A stretch of DNA of 64,000 nucleotides from Bacteroidota bacterium. GTDB taxonomy: Bacteria; Bacteroidota; Bacteroidia; Chitinophagales; Saprospiraceae. The stretch is taken from contig CAUJDW010000149.1 in NCBI GenBank assembly GCA_963169455.1, forward strand, positions 26,882 to 90,881. The letters run 5' to 3'. A program made the translations under genes and the position numbers. The notes under the pieces are model-generated. The model ran no database searches. It saw only the letters and a program-made list of their open reading frames with translations, and was not told where the DNA came from. Of this stretch, positions 1-8,187 are shown in pieces. Position 1 is the stretch's first letter; each line of letters starts with the position of its first letter.

Positions 1-2
1 AT

Positions 3-89
3 GGCGGCAGCCACGGCGGCGGCGGCCACGGCGGCGGGCGCCACCACGGCGGCGGCCGCAGAGACGGCAAAGACAGAAGAAGAGACTGA
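3..89 (+). CDS. 3' end of an upstream gene, Gly/His/Arg-rich tail (partial)
   Basis: The window opens inside a low-complexity GGC/CAC/CGC tract. The frame ending with TGA at 87-89 gives a glycine- and histidine-rich tail ending in a basic/acidic stretch (…RRDGKDRRRD). Such tails are common at the end of DEAD-box RNA helicases and RRM RNA-binding proteins in Bacteroidota, so an RNA-binding protein is possible. The frame starting at base 1 also stays open, to a TAA at 91-93, giving an alanine-rich tail ending TEEETD, as some ribosomal proteins have. The frame cannot be decided from this fragment. A strong terminator follows about 20 bases later, so a gene clearly ends here. Confidence 0.45.
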   Translation, partial: GGSHGGGGHGGGRHHGGGRRDGKDRRRD

Positions 90-111
90 TTAAAAAACAG
101 GCTCTTCCGGC

Positions 112-150
112 GCCCGGTTGCAGTGTCCTTCTGCAACCGGGCATTTTTTT
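112..150 (+). terminator. Rho-independent terminator
   Basis: A perfect 12-bp stem (arms 112-123 and 131-142, 7-base loop) is followed by seven T residues (144-150). It ends the transcript of the gene cut by the left window edge and separates it from rpoD. Confidence 0.9.
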
Positions 151-378
151 ACCAGGAGATCAAAACCCTGAAAGGTGTCCTTTTTGTTCCGGCGCCGTCA
201 TAAGGCAGGAATGGCTTCAAAAAAAGCGGGAACTTTTTTTAACAAGCTGTTGTAATTTTAGTGAATTTAGTGCAATGCTTCTTTTTTCAAAAAAGTCAAG
301 TTATTTTGATGGGGCAACTTTTTAAAACTTCAAGCGTATTTTAATGGTTATAAGAGCGTCCCTAAAATACCCAACCTT

Positions 379-1245
379 ATGCGGCAACTGAAGATTACGA
401 ATAAAATTACGGCCAGAGAGAGCCTGGCGCTGGACAAGTACCTCAACGACATTGGCAAGATACCCATGCTGACGCCGGAAGAGGAGGCGGAACTGGCCAA
501 GCGCATCCGTCAGGACGACCAGGAGGCCCTGGACAAGCTGACCAAGGCCAACCTGCGCTTCGTCGTTTCTGTTGCCAAGCAGTACCAGAACCAGGGGCTT
601 TCGCTCAGCGACCTCATCAATGAGGGCAACGTGGGCCTGATGAAGGCCGCTCGCCGTTTCGACGAAACCAAAGGTTTCAAGTTTATATCCTATGCCGTAT
701 GGTGGATCAGGCAATCCATTCTCCAGGCCATCGTCGAATACTCCCGGATCGTCCGCCTTCCTTTGAACAAGGTTGGCTCCTACAACAAAGTCAACGAGGC
801 TTTTTTGTCTTTCGTCCAGGAATTCGAACGGGAACCTACCAATGAAGAACTGGCGGAACTCCTGGATATGACCCCCAAGGAAGTGGCCAATATGCTGAAG
901 GGCAACGGCCGCCACGTATCCGTCGACGCTCCCCTCAGTGGCGAGGACGGCGACTCCACCATGCTCGATGTCATCTCCAGCGACGAGGATATGATGCCCG
1001 ACGGGCTGCTCATGGAGCAATCCCTCAAGGAAGAAGTGCAGCAGGGCTTGTCCATCCTGTCTCCCCGCGAAGTGGAGGTGTTGTCTTCCTACTATGGCCT
1101 CAATGGCCAGAAGGCGCTGACCCTCGAGGAGATCGGCGAACTCTACGGCCTGACGCGCGAACGCGTGCGCCAGATCAAGGAGCGGGCCATTCGCAGGCTC
1201 CGCAAATCATACAACCGCAACGCCCTGAAGTCTTATCTTGGTTAA
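379..1245 (+). CDS. rpoD: Primary RNA polymerase sigma factor RpoD (sigma-70)
   Basis: Housekeeping sigma factor that directs RNA polymerase core to the main promoters. At 288 aa it has the short Bacteroidota form, lacking region 1.1 and the non-conserved insert. Region 1.2 (about 15-50) is followed by region 2 (about 55-120), with the core-binding and -10 recognition helices including the motif [12 protein letters not shown]. Region 3 covers about 125-205, and region 4 (about 215-285) has the -35 helix-turn-helix around [18 protein letters not shown]. The gene stands alone with a leader of about 230 bases after the upstream terminator and its own terminator downstream. Bacteroidota RpoD recognises TAnnTTTG/TTTG promoters, several of which are visible in this window. 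Confidence 0.97.
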   Translation: MRQLKITNKITARESLALDKYLNDIGKIPMLTPEEEAELAKRIRQDDQEALDKLTKANLRFVVSVAKQYQNQGLSLSDLINEGNVGLMKAARRFDETKGFKFISYAVWWIRQSILQAIVEYSRIVRLPLNKVGSYNKVNEAFLSFVQEFEREPTNEELAELLDMTPKEVANMLKGNGRHVSVDAPLSGEDGDSTMLDVISSDEDMMPDGLLMEQSLKEEVQQGLSILSPREVEVLSSYYGLNGQKALTLEEIGELYGLTRERVRQIKERAIRRLRKSYNRNALKSYLG

Positions 1246-1268
1246 GGGCATGGCGCGAAAAGGCAAAG

Positions 1269-1306
1269 TCCACCTTTCCGGAAATAAGGGAAGGTGGATT
1301 TTTTTT
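1269..1306 (+). terminator. Rho-independent terminator after rpoD
   Basis: Stem arms at 1269-1279 and 1288-1298 (one G-T pair), an 8-base loop, then eight T residues at 1299-1306. It lies 24 bases after the rpoD stop codon. Confidence 0.88.
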
Positions 1307-1340
1307 GGGAGTGGCTGATGTCAAAAATATTTCACTGCTT

Positions 1341-2408
1341 ATGAAATGGCTGTGCACATGGGCAATCCTCTCCGGGCTCCTGTTCTGGAGCTGTGGAGGT
1401 GGAGAGGGCGCGGCGCCGGGAGCCGGCGGCAAGGCCGGCCCGGCGCTTGTAGTCCGGCAGCCTCACTTCCTGCTTCAGGAAGAAGCCGGGGAAGGGGGGC
1501 GGGGGCTTCGGGAACTGGCTCCCGGAACCCTTGTATATCCCCTGGGGCAGCACAGCGGTTTTACCACCTCGCTACGGCGCGGGAGTTATTTATACAATGA
1601 ACCCTGGCTGCTGGTGGAAACTCCGGAAGGGGAGCAGGGATGGGTTTACGCCGCTGCTTTCCTTGAACCCGGCGGCTCGGGGGAGGAGGCGTTGGGCTGG
1701 CGGTTGAACGCCATTTTAGGCAATGCGCTGGCCGCCCGGCTGCAGGCCTTCAACAGCGCTTTTGACACCCTGAGCTCTGAAAAAGCCCTGCTTGCCCATT
1801 TGTCAGCGGCATACGGCCTGCGCGATTCCCTGCTCCTTGCGGCTCCCAGGAGTGCGGGGGAAGGGCAGGGGCTGTTCGCGCTGAAAAGTGCTTTGCCGCT
1901 TTTTGTGCCTTATCGCTTTAAAAAGGAAAGGGAGGTTTACCTCTTCCTCGATTTTCGGCCTTATATTCACAAGGCTGCTTCGACGCCGGGGCCGGCCGAC
2001 GACCACCTGCTGGCCTTCTGCGCGGCAGCTTACCCGGAAGACAGCATCGAGTATTTTTTCCCCTCCTGGACGATTGAGGACGAAGAAGGGCGGGGGCACA
2101 GCCTGCTGGGAAGGGGCATTCACTTCAATGTGCTTTCGGAATTAGATAAACTTTTGATTTATAACGACTTAATGCAGGAGGAAATCGGCCGGTTCAGGGG
2201 GCTTATCCTCAACGATTTGACGGCTGCGGGCGTTACTTATTGGGAAGCGGGAGAAAAGGCACTGGCTGAACTCGATTCCATACGGGCCGCTGGTTTCGCG
2301 GTGTTGGGCGCCAATGGGGCAATCGCCCTGGAAGCCCGCCGCGCACAGTTTGCCGAACCGGAAAAATACGGGATACAGTTTAACCACCGGTCGGGTATTT
2401 ACGAGTAG
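1341..2408 (+). CDS. Predicted lipoprotein with an SH3-like segment, function unknown
   Basis: I do not recognise the family as a whole. The ATG at 1341 gives a 355-aa protein with a typical lipoprotein signal: a hydrophobic stretch to residue 17, then Cys18 in LFWSC followed by glycines. A TTG at 1305 in the same frame would add 12 residues, but it lies in the terminator T-run, so the ATG is preferred. Residues of about 60-105 (containing PWLLVETPEGEQGWVYAAAF) look like a bacterial SH3 domain, which usually binds cell-wall or protein ligands. The remaining 250 residues are probably mainly helical and have no catalytic motif I can name. Predicted location is the membrane, facing the periplasm. 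It is monocistronic. Confidence 0.8.
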   Translation: MKWLCTWAILSGLLFWSCGGGEGAAPGAGGKAGPALVVRQPHFLLQEEAGEGGRGLRELAPGTLVYPLGQHSGFTTSLRRGSYLYNEPWLLVETPEGEQGWVYAAAFLEPGGSGEEALGWRLNAILGNALAARLQAFNSAFDTLSSEKALLAHLSAAYGLRDSLLLAAPRSAGEGQGLFALKSALPLFVPYRFKKEREVYLFLDFRPYIHKAASTPGPADDHLLAFCAAAYPEDSIEYFFPSWTIEDEEGRGHSLLGRGIHFNVLSELDKLLIYNDLMQEEIGRFRGLILNDLTAAGVTYWEAGEKALAELDSIRAAGFAVLGANGAIALEARRAQFAEPEKYGIQFNHRSGIYE

Positions 2409-2430
2409 GGCGGTGTAATTGGCATTTTGA

Positions 2431-2566
2431 TGTAGCTATTCAGGTTGGAACGCGGGCCTGTGGCCCGCAAAGTGATAATCGCTGAGCCTTGGGAGGGGCG
2501 CTGCCTGCGTCGCGGGCCACAGGCCCGCGTTCCAGATTGCCGCTAAAGGAGTCCTGAATAGTTACA
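2431..2566. repeat. Long palindromic intergenic element, copy 1
   Basis: Nested inverted repeats fill the gap between two genes. A perfect 22-bp pair lies at 2447-2468 and 2512-2533, with a 43-base loop. An outer 14-bp pair with one mismatch lies at 2431-2444 and 2553-2566. The right arm carries 19 bases (2534-2552) missing from the left arm. The right-arm sequence from 2526 to 2566 recurs, with changes, at 54156-54195. The structure resembles a non-coding MITE or REP-type repeat. It could also form a strong hairpin in the transcript of the lipoprotein gene. Confidence 0.8.
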
Positions 2567-2592
2567 TTTTGATTTAATCAACAAACCCTGTT

Positions 2593-3267
2593 ATGACACT
2601 ATTTGCATTATTCACTTTGATCCTGGCCGCTGTCGGCGTGGTATTGCTGGCCAGGGTCTTCGCCAATTTTCAACCCGGCAGCCGCAGGATACAGGAAGAC
2701 CTGAAAAAGATGAAGGCGGATATGGATAAATGGGCCGGCGACCTGGTGCCTCTGACAAAAGAGGAAGTGGAGCTGTTTTCCTTCAACCAGGAAAAGCAGG
2801 TTGTCCGCAAAGGGCTGTCCCGCACAGCCAAGGGAATATTTACCTCCATCTACCACGAACCGGTGCTGGCCTACAGTTATAAGGAATACCTGGGAACAGG
2901 CCGCAATGCCCTGCTCTACGCCCGGACCCGCAACCGGGAATACGTTTACCGCTTCCACAAAAACGGAGTGGACGTGTCGGTGAACGGGCAGCCGGTGGGC
3001 ATTGTGAAAAACGACAGCGTGTTATACAGCGGCCGCCAGAACCACAGGCTGGCCCGGATCAAACGGGAAAACGCCAACCTGCTGCCCGTGCTGGTCAACG
3101 AACGGGAAGTGGCCAGTGTTGTGAAAATGGACAAACAGGCAAAGGCGAAACTGGGGCAGCGCGCCTTTGAATTCGTCAAAGACGATATGAGCCAGGAAGA
3201 AAAAGAGGTTTTCCTCTCCCTCGGCGTACTGGAAGTAGTGGAGCAATCCCTTGAGCGCCCGGCCTGA
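2593..3267 (+). CDS. Membrane-anchored protein of unknown function
   Basis: This 224-aa protein is not a family I recognise. It starts with one transmembrane helix (about residues 3-21) and a short basic/coiled segment (about 28-46, rich in K, M and D). A soluble domain of about 170 residues follows, with alternating short hydrophobic runs that suggest beta structure (for example YVYRFHKNGVDVSVNGQPVG). The hydrophobic N-terminus without a cleavage site suggests an anchor rather than secretion. The C-terminus is acidic and probably helical. It stands alone between the palindromic element and a 270-base gap. Coding character is supported by unbroken length and by codon use like its neighbours. 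Confidence 0.75.
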   Translation: MTLFALFTLILAAVGVVLLARVFANFQPGSRRIQEDLKKMKADMDKWAGDLVPLTKEEVELFSFNQEKQVVRKGLSRTAKGIFTSIYHEPVLAYSYKEYLGTGRNALLYARTRNREYVYRFHKNGVDVSVNGQPVGIVKNDSVLYSGRQNHRLARIKRENANLLPVLVNEREVASVVKMDKQAKAKLGQRAFEFVKDDMSQEEKEVFLSLGVLEVVEQSLERPA

Positions 3268-3425
3268 CATGCAGGACAGCCTGCCTTGCCATTCCGGCGC
3301 TGAACAGCAAGGGCGCGGCGATAGGTATTGAAGCTTAGAGCATTGAGGGCTTCCCTGCCGGCCCGTACAGGCCTACGCCACCCTTGTCCAGCTTTAGACA
3401 GGTAGCCCGTGCCGGCGCTTTCTTC

Positions 3426-3456
3426 TTTGTAAAAACCGGACGATGGTTTATATTTG
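3426..3456 (+). promoter_or_regulatory. Bacteroidota-type promoter (TTTG-N19-TAnnTTTG)
   Basis: TTTG at 3426-3429 and TATATTTG at 3449-3456 are separated by 19 bases, an exact match to the known Bacteroidota primary-sigma consensus (-33 TTTG, -7 TAnnTTTG). Transcription would start a few bases after 3456 and leave a leader of about 80 bases before the ATG at 3541. Confidence 0.65.
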
Positions 3457-3540
3457 CCTGGCAATCCCACCTGAAACCTTTTTTCCGGAAAACTGTTTAG
3501 GTTTTATTTCTGGGTGGCGCACAGCCGAAATGCTTACTTT

Positions 3541-3957
3541 ATGAACCTGACCAAAAAAGCGAATCTGATCATTTACCGGTTTCGGGAGAAAGGGTTGGAA
3601 GTATTCCTGGTCAATTCGGACGAGAGAAACGAAAACTGGGAAATCCCTCAGGGGCCGCTCAACGATGAGCGCTCCCAATCGCTGCTCGAAGCAGACCGCC
3701 TGATAGAACTCGAACCCGTACAGCAGGAAAGCGGGGGGCTGGAAGAGGCCTGGGCTGTGGAAGGCGACTGGCATGAAATCCCTTCCCTCAAGAACATGCT
3801 GTATGAGGACGCCAGGTATCTGAAAGACAAGATCATGGAAATGGGCGCTTTCTTTGTGGTCAAGGAAGCTTTCAGAAAGGTAATGCCGCATCAGTACAAA
3901 CTGTTGAAGGAACTCAAGGACATCCTTGCCGACCGCAATTCGGTGCGCGATATTTAA
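3541..3957 (+). CDS. Nudix-like protein lacking a recognisable Nudix box
   Basis: Protein of 138 aa from the ATG at 3541; a GTG at 3514 would add nine residues that look unlike a natural start. The N-terminus (KANLIIYRFREKGLEVFLVN, then ENWEIPQGPL) resembles the first strands of the Nudix fold, where a W-x-I/P-x-G segment precedes the Nudix box. The expected GX5EX7REXXEEXG motif does not follow. Instead there is a variable acidic stretch, then GDWHEIPSL and helices. It may therefore be a non-hydrolysing Nudix-fold protein, or its metal site may be rearranged. A near-perfect promoter lies upstream. Its stop overlaps that of the convergent cmk gene by four bases. Confidence 0.7.
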   Translation: MNLTKKANLIIYRFREKGLEVFLVNSDERNENWEIPQGPLNDERSQSLLEADRLIELEPVQQESGGLEEAWAVEGDWHEIPSLKNMLYEDARYLKDKIMEMGAFFVVKEAFRKVMPHQYKLLKELKDILADRNSVRDI

Positions 3958-4637
3958 TCTGCCGCCCGCTCCTCCGCGCCTGCATCCAGGGCCAGCCTCA
4001 TGGCGCGTTGCAGTTGCTCTTCGATCGTCAGGTGGGTATTGTCGATGACAACGGCGTCTCCGGCCTGCTTCAGGGGGCTGTCCTCCCTCGTCGAGTCGAT
4101 CAGGTCGCGCTGCGACAGGTTGGCGCGCACCGTTTCGAAGCTCGCAGGCTGGTTCTTTGCCATAAGCTCGTCGTAGCGCCGCCGGGCCCGCACTTCAGGG
4201 TCGGCGGTGAGGAAAATTTTGAGTTCCGCTTCCGGAAAAACCACCGTCCCGATATCCCTGCCGTCCATAACGATGCCCTTTTCACTGCCCATTTCCTGCT
4301 GAAGCCGCACCATGGCGCGCCGGACCGCCGGGATGGCGGAAACCTGGCTGACCATAGAGGATACGAGCATCTGGCGTATCTCGCCTTCTACGTCCTCGCC
4401 ATTGAGTATGGTGTGGTTGTTTCGGGCGTTGAAGCGGATTGAAATATTGCGCAGGGCTTCGGCTACCTCGGCGCCGGATTCCATCCGGATATGGTGGCGC
4501 AGAAAATACAGCGTTACAGCGCGGTACATCGCCCCGGAGTCGATGTATGTGTACCCGAGCTTTTCCGCCAGCCCTCTGGCCAGAGTGCTTTTTCCGCAGG
4601 AAGAATAGCCGTCGACGGCAATCGTGATCTTTTTCAA
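3954..4637 (-). CDS. cmk: Cytidylate kinase
   Basis: Phosphorylates CMP/dCMP with ATP in the cytoplasm (pyrimidine salvage and nucleic-acid turnover). The 227-aa protein has the P-loop near the N-terminus (GYSSCGKST, about residues 10-18). Next come the nucleotide-binding segment YIDSGAMYRAVTLYFLR, the characteristic motif MDGRDIGTVVFPEAELKIFLTA (about 125-146), and the lid/base-binding arginines in RARRRYDEL and LSQRDLIDSTREDSPL. Length matches the family. It is a single gene on the minus strand, convergent with the Nudix-like gene. Confidence 0.96.
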   Translation of the reverse strand: MKKITIAVDGYSSCGKSTLARGLAEKLGYTYIDSGAMYRAVTLYFLRHHIRMESGAEVAEALRNISIRFNARNNHTILNGEDVEGEIRQMLVSSMVSQVSAIPAVRRAMVRLQQEMGSEKGIVMDGRDIGTVVFPEAELKIFLTADPEVRARRRYDELMAKNQPASFETVRANLSQRDLIDSTREDSPLKQAGDAVVIDNTHLTIEEQLQRAMRLALDAGAEERAAD

Positions 4638-4711
4638 GGCTTCGTTTTTTCAGCCCGCTAAGATAGGCATATCCCGTGAATTGGCCGGCCCTGTGGCCCA
4701 AGCAGCCGTTT

Positions 4712-6223
4712 CTAGCTGAGGTAAGCCAGCATTCTGGCCCAGAGCTTTTCATAGGGAATGACTTCCAGTTCGGTGACAACGCCCCGGTAGAAGAAGGGCC
4801 TCTCCCGCAGCGCATTGAGGTAATTCTCCGTGTTGGACACCTCCTCGGCCTGAAAGTCCGCTTTGTTCAATTGCTGAAGCAGCCGGATGAACTGCACCGG
4901 CCGGTAATACTCTTCCTTGCGCAGCTGCTGGTTGGCGTATTTCTTCAGGCGTTCGATGCGCTCGGAAAGCCCGCTGTAGGTCTTGCGCTCCATCAGGAAG
5001 AGGATTTGCAGGATGATCATCAGTATCGAAAAGATGCGCAGTTCCTTGGGGTAGAGCACGGGGCTGCTCAGGAAGTTGCTCAGGCGGAAGTTCTTCCTGC
5101 GCTGCATCATCAGGACGGGGTTTTTCCTGCCTTCGCTTTCAATGATGAAGTTGCAATAGGCGTCAAAGACGTTCCACTTTTCCCGCTCCTGGTCTTCGAG
5201 TTTCCGGAATTTCGCATTTTCCGAGGCTTCGTTGAAAATAGCAATGGCATGGATGTAATTGTCGGTATGCATGGCGAGCAGGAAGTAGTACTCCATGAAA
5301 CGGAACCAGGCCTCACTGCCTTCCGTCATTTTCCGGAGGCAGGATTCGGCGTTCGCCCGGCCTTCGCGGTAATTTCTGAGGTGCAGGTAGGCCGACATCT
5401 TCTTGGCCTGGAAGATGGCCAGCTTGTCTTCCTGTTCGAAAGTGGAATGCTGCTCGATGTACTTTTCCCCCCGTTCGCACACTTCGATCATGGCCTCGAA
5501 GTCCATTAGCATTTCATAGCGGAATATCCACACCAGGTACATGTTGTAGAACACCACAGGAGAGTCGTATTGCTCCGAGAGCCCGACCAGCGCCTCACAG
5601 TAGGAGTCGATGCGCTCGGCCAGCCCCTTGTTCTGGGAGTAGGGCTTGTAATAGTTCAGAATGACCCGCTGGTACAATTCTTCAGAGCGGGTTTCGGCTT
5701 CCAGGATGTGGGCGTACTTCTTGATCAGGTCGTCGTACACTTCATAGTTGTGCTCGTCGCCTTCGCGGGCGTAATAATCCCGGAGGATGCGCGAGCAGTT
5801 GACGATGATGTCGGCAAAGTGGAACTTGAGGGCGGTGGTGAGCACCTGGCGGGCCAGCTGGGCCGCCGTATGGGGCGCGTCGTACCACATCAGGGTCTTA
5901 ACCAGGGCCCATTCCCTGTTGCAGGAGTAATAGGCGCGGTCATAACCGGAGGCGTTGGGCAGGTTGACGTCCAGGAAAAACAAGGTGTTGAGCAGGCGTT
6001 TTCGGAAGCGGGATTTGAGCTGCCGGTATTTCGGGTCGGTGGGCGAGCAGCCGTACAGGTAATTGGCTGCATCGCGGTCGGACTTGAATTTGTTGGACAT
6101 CAGGGCTTCGTAGAACTCATTGAACTTGCTGTTCTTGTTCTGAAGGGAATTGTCATCAAATATTTCGATTTTACGAACCTTTCGCTTGGTTACCACCCTG
6201 GATATTTCAATGAGGTTTTTCAT
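4712..6223 (-). CDS. Large helical protein of unknown function
   Basis: 503 aa from the ATG at 6223 (MKNLIEISRVVTKRKVRKIE). The frame stays open farther upstream, but that extension would run through a terminator and the DUF2795 gene, so it is rejected. The sequence is almost entirely amphipathic helices with many Y, E, R and L residues and pairs reminiscent of TPR/alpha-solenoid repeats, with no catalytic motif, signal peptide or transmembrane segment. The N-terminal 35 residues (…FNEFYEALMSNKFKSDRDAANYLYG) recur in families of unknown Bacteroidota proteins as I remember them, but I cannot name one. It is probably a cytoplasmic scaffold or interaction protein, encoded alone. Confidence 0.75.
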   Translation of the reverse strand: MKNLIEISRVVTKRKVRKIEIFDDNSLQNKNSKFNEFYEALMSNKFKSDRDAANYLYGCSPTDPKYRQLKSRFRKRLLNTLFFLDVNLPNASGYDRAYYSCNREWALVKTLMWYDAPHTAAQLARQVLTTALKFHFADIIVNCSRILRDYYAREGDEHNYEVYDDLIKKYAHILEAETRSEELYQRVILNYYKPYSQNKGLAERIDSYCEALVGLSEQYDSPVVFYNMYLVWIFRYEMLMDFEAMIEVCERGEKYIEQHSTFEQEDKLAIFQAKKMSAYLHLRNYREGRANAESCLRKMTEGSEAWFRFMEYYFLLAMHTDNYIHAIAIFNEASENAKFRKLEDQEREKWNVFDAYCNFIIESEGRKNPVLMMQRRKNFRLSNFLSSPVLYPKELRIFSILMIILQILFLMERKTYSGLSERIERLKKYANQQLRKEEYYRPVQFIRLLQQLNKADFQAEEVSNTENYLNALRERPFFYRGVVTELEVIPYEKLWARMLAYLS

Positions 6224-6351
6224 ATCGCTTGCTGTTTTCCGAAAAAATGTGACATTGTAAAAATTGCATTTTTTGTCAATATATTCAAGAAACAGGAGCT
6301 GCAGGAAAGGCTTTCTTTCCAGGAAGGGCGCCGGGGTATAGGGCGCTACCC

Positions 6352-6388
6352 AAAAAAACAGGGGCCTGCCATGGCGTGGGCAGGCCCC
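6352..6388 (-). terminator. Rho-independent terminator after the DUF2795 gene
   Basis: A perfect 10-bp GC-rich stem (6361-6370 with 6379-6388) has, on the minus strand, a run of seven T residues (6352-6358) just after the stem. It lies about 115 bases downstream of the DUF2795 stop and upstream of the 503-aa gene. Confidence 0.88.
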
Positions 6389-6504
6389 TCTGTATGTTTT
6401 TCCGCTTACTGCACCTGCCGGGAAAAGGCTTTTGGCGGGGTTGAACCCCTGTTTTGCCAGGTGGGCGGGCAGTGCGCGGGGGAAGCCGGAAGGCGCTTCC
6501 CGCT

Positions 6505-6726
6505 TTAGTATTCTTCTTCGTTGAACAGGAAGTCGTCTTTTCGGGGATAATCCGGCCAGATATCTTCGATGCCTTCGTAAATTTCCCCTTCGTCCTCCAT
6601 GTTCTGCAGGTTTTCGATGACTTCCAGTGGCGCTCCCGAACGAATGGCGTAGTCGATCAGTTCGTCGCGGGTTGCAGGCCAGGGAGCATCTTCCAGGTGG
6701 TGCGCAAGTTCCAAGGTCCAGTACAT
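6505..6726 (-). CDS. DUF2795 family protein
   Basis: 73-aa protein from the ATG at 6726 (MYWTLELAHHLEDAPWPATR). It matches the small DUF2795 family, which is widespread in Bacteroidota; the core is ELAHHLEDAPWPATRDELIDYA followed by an acidic tail with EIWPDYPRKDDFLFNEEEY. The function of the family is not established. The frame is open to 6897, but those extra residues look non-coding and do not belong to the family. The gene is monocistronic with a strong terminator downstream. Confidence 0.9.
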   Translation of the reverse strand: MYWTLELAHHLEDAPWPATRDELIDYAIRSGAPLEVIENLQNMEDEGEIYEGIEDIWPDYPRKDDFLFNEEEY

Positions 6727-6872
6727 AAAAATCTTCGTGTTTGTAATGAAAATACAGTACCCAACGCAAAAAGGCTGAAAGCCTCTTATCTCTGAATATT
6801 CTTTAATGGCGATTGGCTGAAAAAAATTCTTTTCTCCGTGAAAAGGAGGGCAGTACAAATTTTCGGCAAATG

Positions 6873-6897
6873 AAAAAAAACAACTTGGATTATCCAA
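6873..6897 (-). terminator. Weak candidate terminator
   Basis: A short 5-bp stem (6885-6889 with 6893-6897) is followed on the minus strand by eight T residues (6873-6880). It lies 20 bases after the stop of the transglutaminase-like gene. The stem is short and AT-rich, so termination there is uncertain. Confidence 0.35.
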
Positions 6898-6916
6898 ACA
6901 ATTTTTTCCAAAATTT

Positions 6917-8116
6917 TTACCGGCCGGGGTAACTCCTGATTATTTCGAAAGGGCTGTCTTTGTATCCTTCCGGGTGCTGGCCGACCGCTTCCGAATTGGG
7001 CGGGCCGGTGGGGTCACAGATGTAGTATGCCTTGTTCTGGTAGCGGAAAAAGCCAGGGCGGGCCTGTGGCAGCGCGAGCGCCACCGAGAGGTGCCCGGGA
7101 TAGGCGACGACGGCCATGGGCAACTGGAGCAGGGCGTCGGCCAGCCTGATGAACAGGGCGCAACGGTCTTCACAGTCGGAATAGGGGTGCAGGAAAACCT
7201 CTTCGGCAGCCATGGGCTTGCTGTACCCGAAGCACTCCTTGTCTTCCTTATACGCGAAGGCGGAGCGGGTAAAAGAGGCCAGCAGGGCGGCCGCTTCCCA
7301 CTCTGTTTTCCCTTCCAGCAATTTGCGCAACTGCGGTAGAAGGGATTCCGAAAGGGTGGCTGAAAGCGGAATGTCCAGATAGGCGCCTTCATCGATCAGC
7401 GGGTAATCGGCCATGTACTGCCGCACTGTTTCGTCGGCCGACACATCGATCTGGCGCCACTTGCCCTGAAAGGGGAAGCGAAGCTGTTTTTCGATTACCG
7501 TCGGCCGGAGCAGGGGTAGTTGCCCCAGTTTGAACGAAAAGGCGTGCCCTTTCGGGTTGGCCTGGAAGTCCAGCAGGTACAAGGCTCTTTGCCGGGCCGC
7601 AGCGCCGCGTTGAATATTGGTGAGGTTGACAAAATTGCGCCCCCTGTCTTCGATGAGCGGGGCTTCGAAGATGGCCTCCTGGGTGTAGGCAAAAATGAAT
7701 ACTTCGGAATCCATGAAGGCCAGGCGGGTGTCAAAGCCGGACCGTGAAAGGAGGAACCAGCAGGCCAACTCCCTGGCCAGCGGGCTGCGGCCGGCGTAAA
7801 GCTTATGCAAGGCCTTTCGCAGGAGTTGGTAATACAGCCAGTCGTTGAGCTGGAATATCTTTCGGGCCTGCTGCAGGCTCCGCAGCAGGGGCGCGTAATC
7901 TGTGGCGGACAGGGCGTTGAAGTGCCGTACGAGTTCCCGCTCGTTGACCGCAGCCGGCTCCGCCAGGGACAACATCTCCGGGTTGTAAGCCACCCGCAGG
8001 GTTTCGGAATAATAGGGGACGGAAACTTCCTGATAGCCCTGGGCGGCGGCAGGAAGCTGGAACTGCAGGATTGCCAGGAGCATCAGTCCGATCTGTCGGG
8101 GCATAGGACGCTGCAT
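6917..8116 (-). CDS. Exported transglutaminase-like protein
   Basis: 399 aa with an N-terminal signal peptide (basic start, hydrophobic core about residues 10-24, AAA-Q type cleavage). The C-terminal third has the order of a transglutaminase/cysteine-protease-like domain: Cys315 in SDCEDRCALFIRLADALL, His342 in PGHLSVALAL and Asp368 in YICDPTG, the Cys-His-Asp triad of that superfamily. The first ~260 residues, an all-helical then beta region, are not assigned. Predicted location is periplasm or outside. The substrate is unknown; the family covers peptidases and protein cross-linkers. It follows queA in the same direction, but a hairpin terminator separates them. Confidence 0.8.
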   Translation of the reverse strand: MQRPMPRQIGLMLLAILQFQLPAAAQGYQEVSVPYYSETLRVAYNPEMLSLAEPAAVNERELVRHFNALSATDYAPLLRSLQQARKIFQLNDWLYYQLLRKALHKLYAGRSPLARELACWFLLSRSGFDTRLAFMDSEVFIFAYTQEAIFEAPLIEDRGRNFVNLTNIQRGAAARQRALYLLDFQANPKGHAFSFKLGQLPLLRPTVIEKQLRFPFQGKWRQIDVSADETVRQYMADYPLIDEGAYLDIPLSATLSESLLPQLRKLLEGKTEWEAAALLASFTRSAFAYKEDKECFGYSKPMAAEEVFLHPYSDCEDRCALFIRLADALLQLPMAVVAYPGHLSVALALPQARPGFFRYQNKAYYICDPTGPPNSEAVGQHPEGYKDSPFEIIRSYPGR

Positions 8117-8117
8117 T

Positions 8118-8156
8118 TAAAACAAAAGCGCATCCGAATCCAGAGGATACGCTTTT
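8118..8156 (-). terminator. Rho-independent terminator after queA
   Basis: A 12-bp stem (8124-8135 with 8145-8156, one G-T pair) is followed on the minus strand by a short T-rich run. It lies about 30 bases downstream of the queA stop and just before the start of the transglutaminase-like gene. Confidence 0.7.
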
Positions 8157-8187
8157 GGCGAGGATGGATTTTGCTGCTATATGAGGT

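Noticed and set aside
322..1020. Long open frame on the minus strand opposite rpoD
   Set aside because: It is the mirror frame of a clearly coding GC-rich gene and gives no recognisable protein.
6224..6769. N-terminal extension of the 503-aa gene
   Set aside because: The open frame upstream of the ATG at 6223 runs through a strong terminator and over the DUF2795 gene in another frame.
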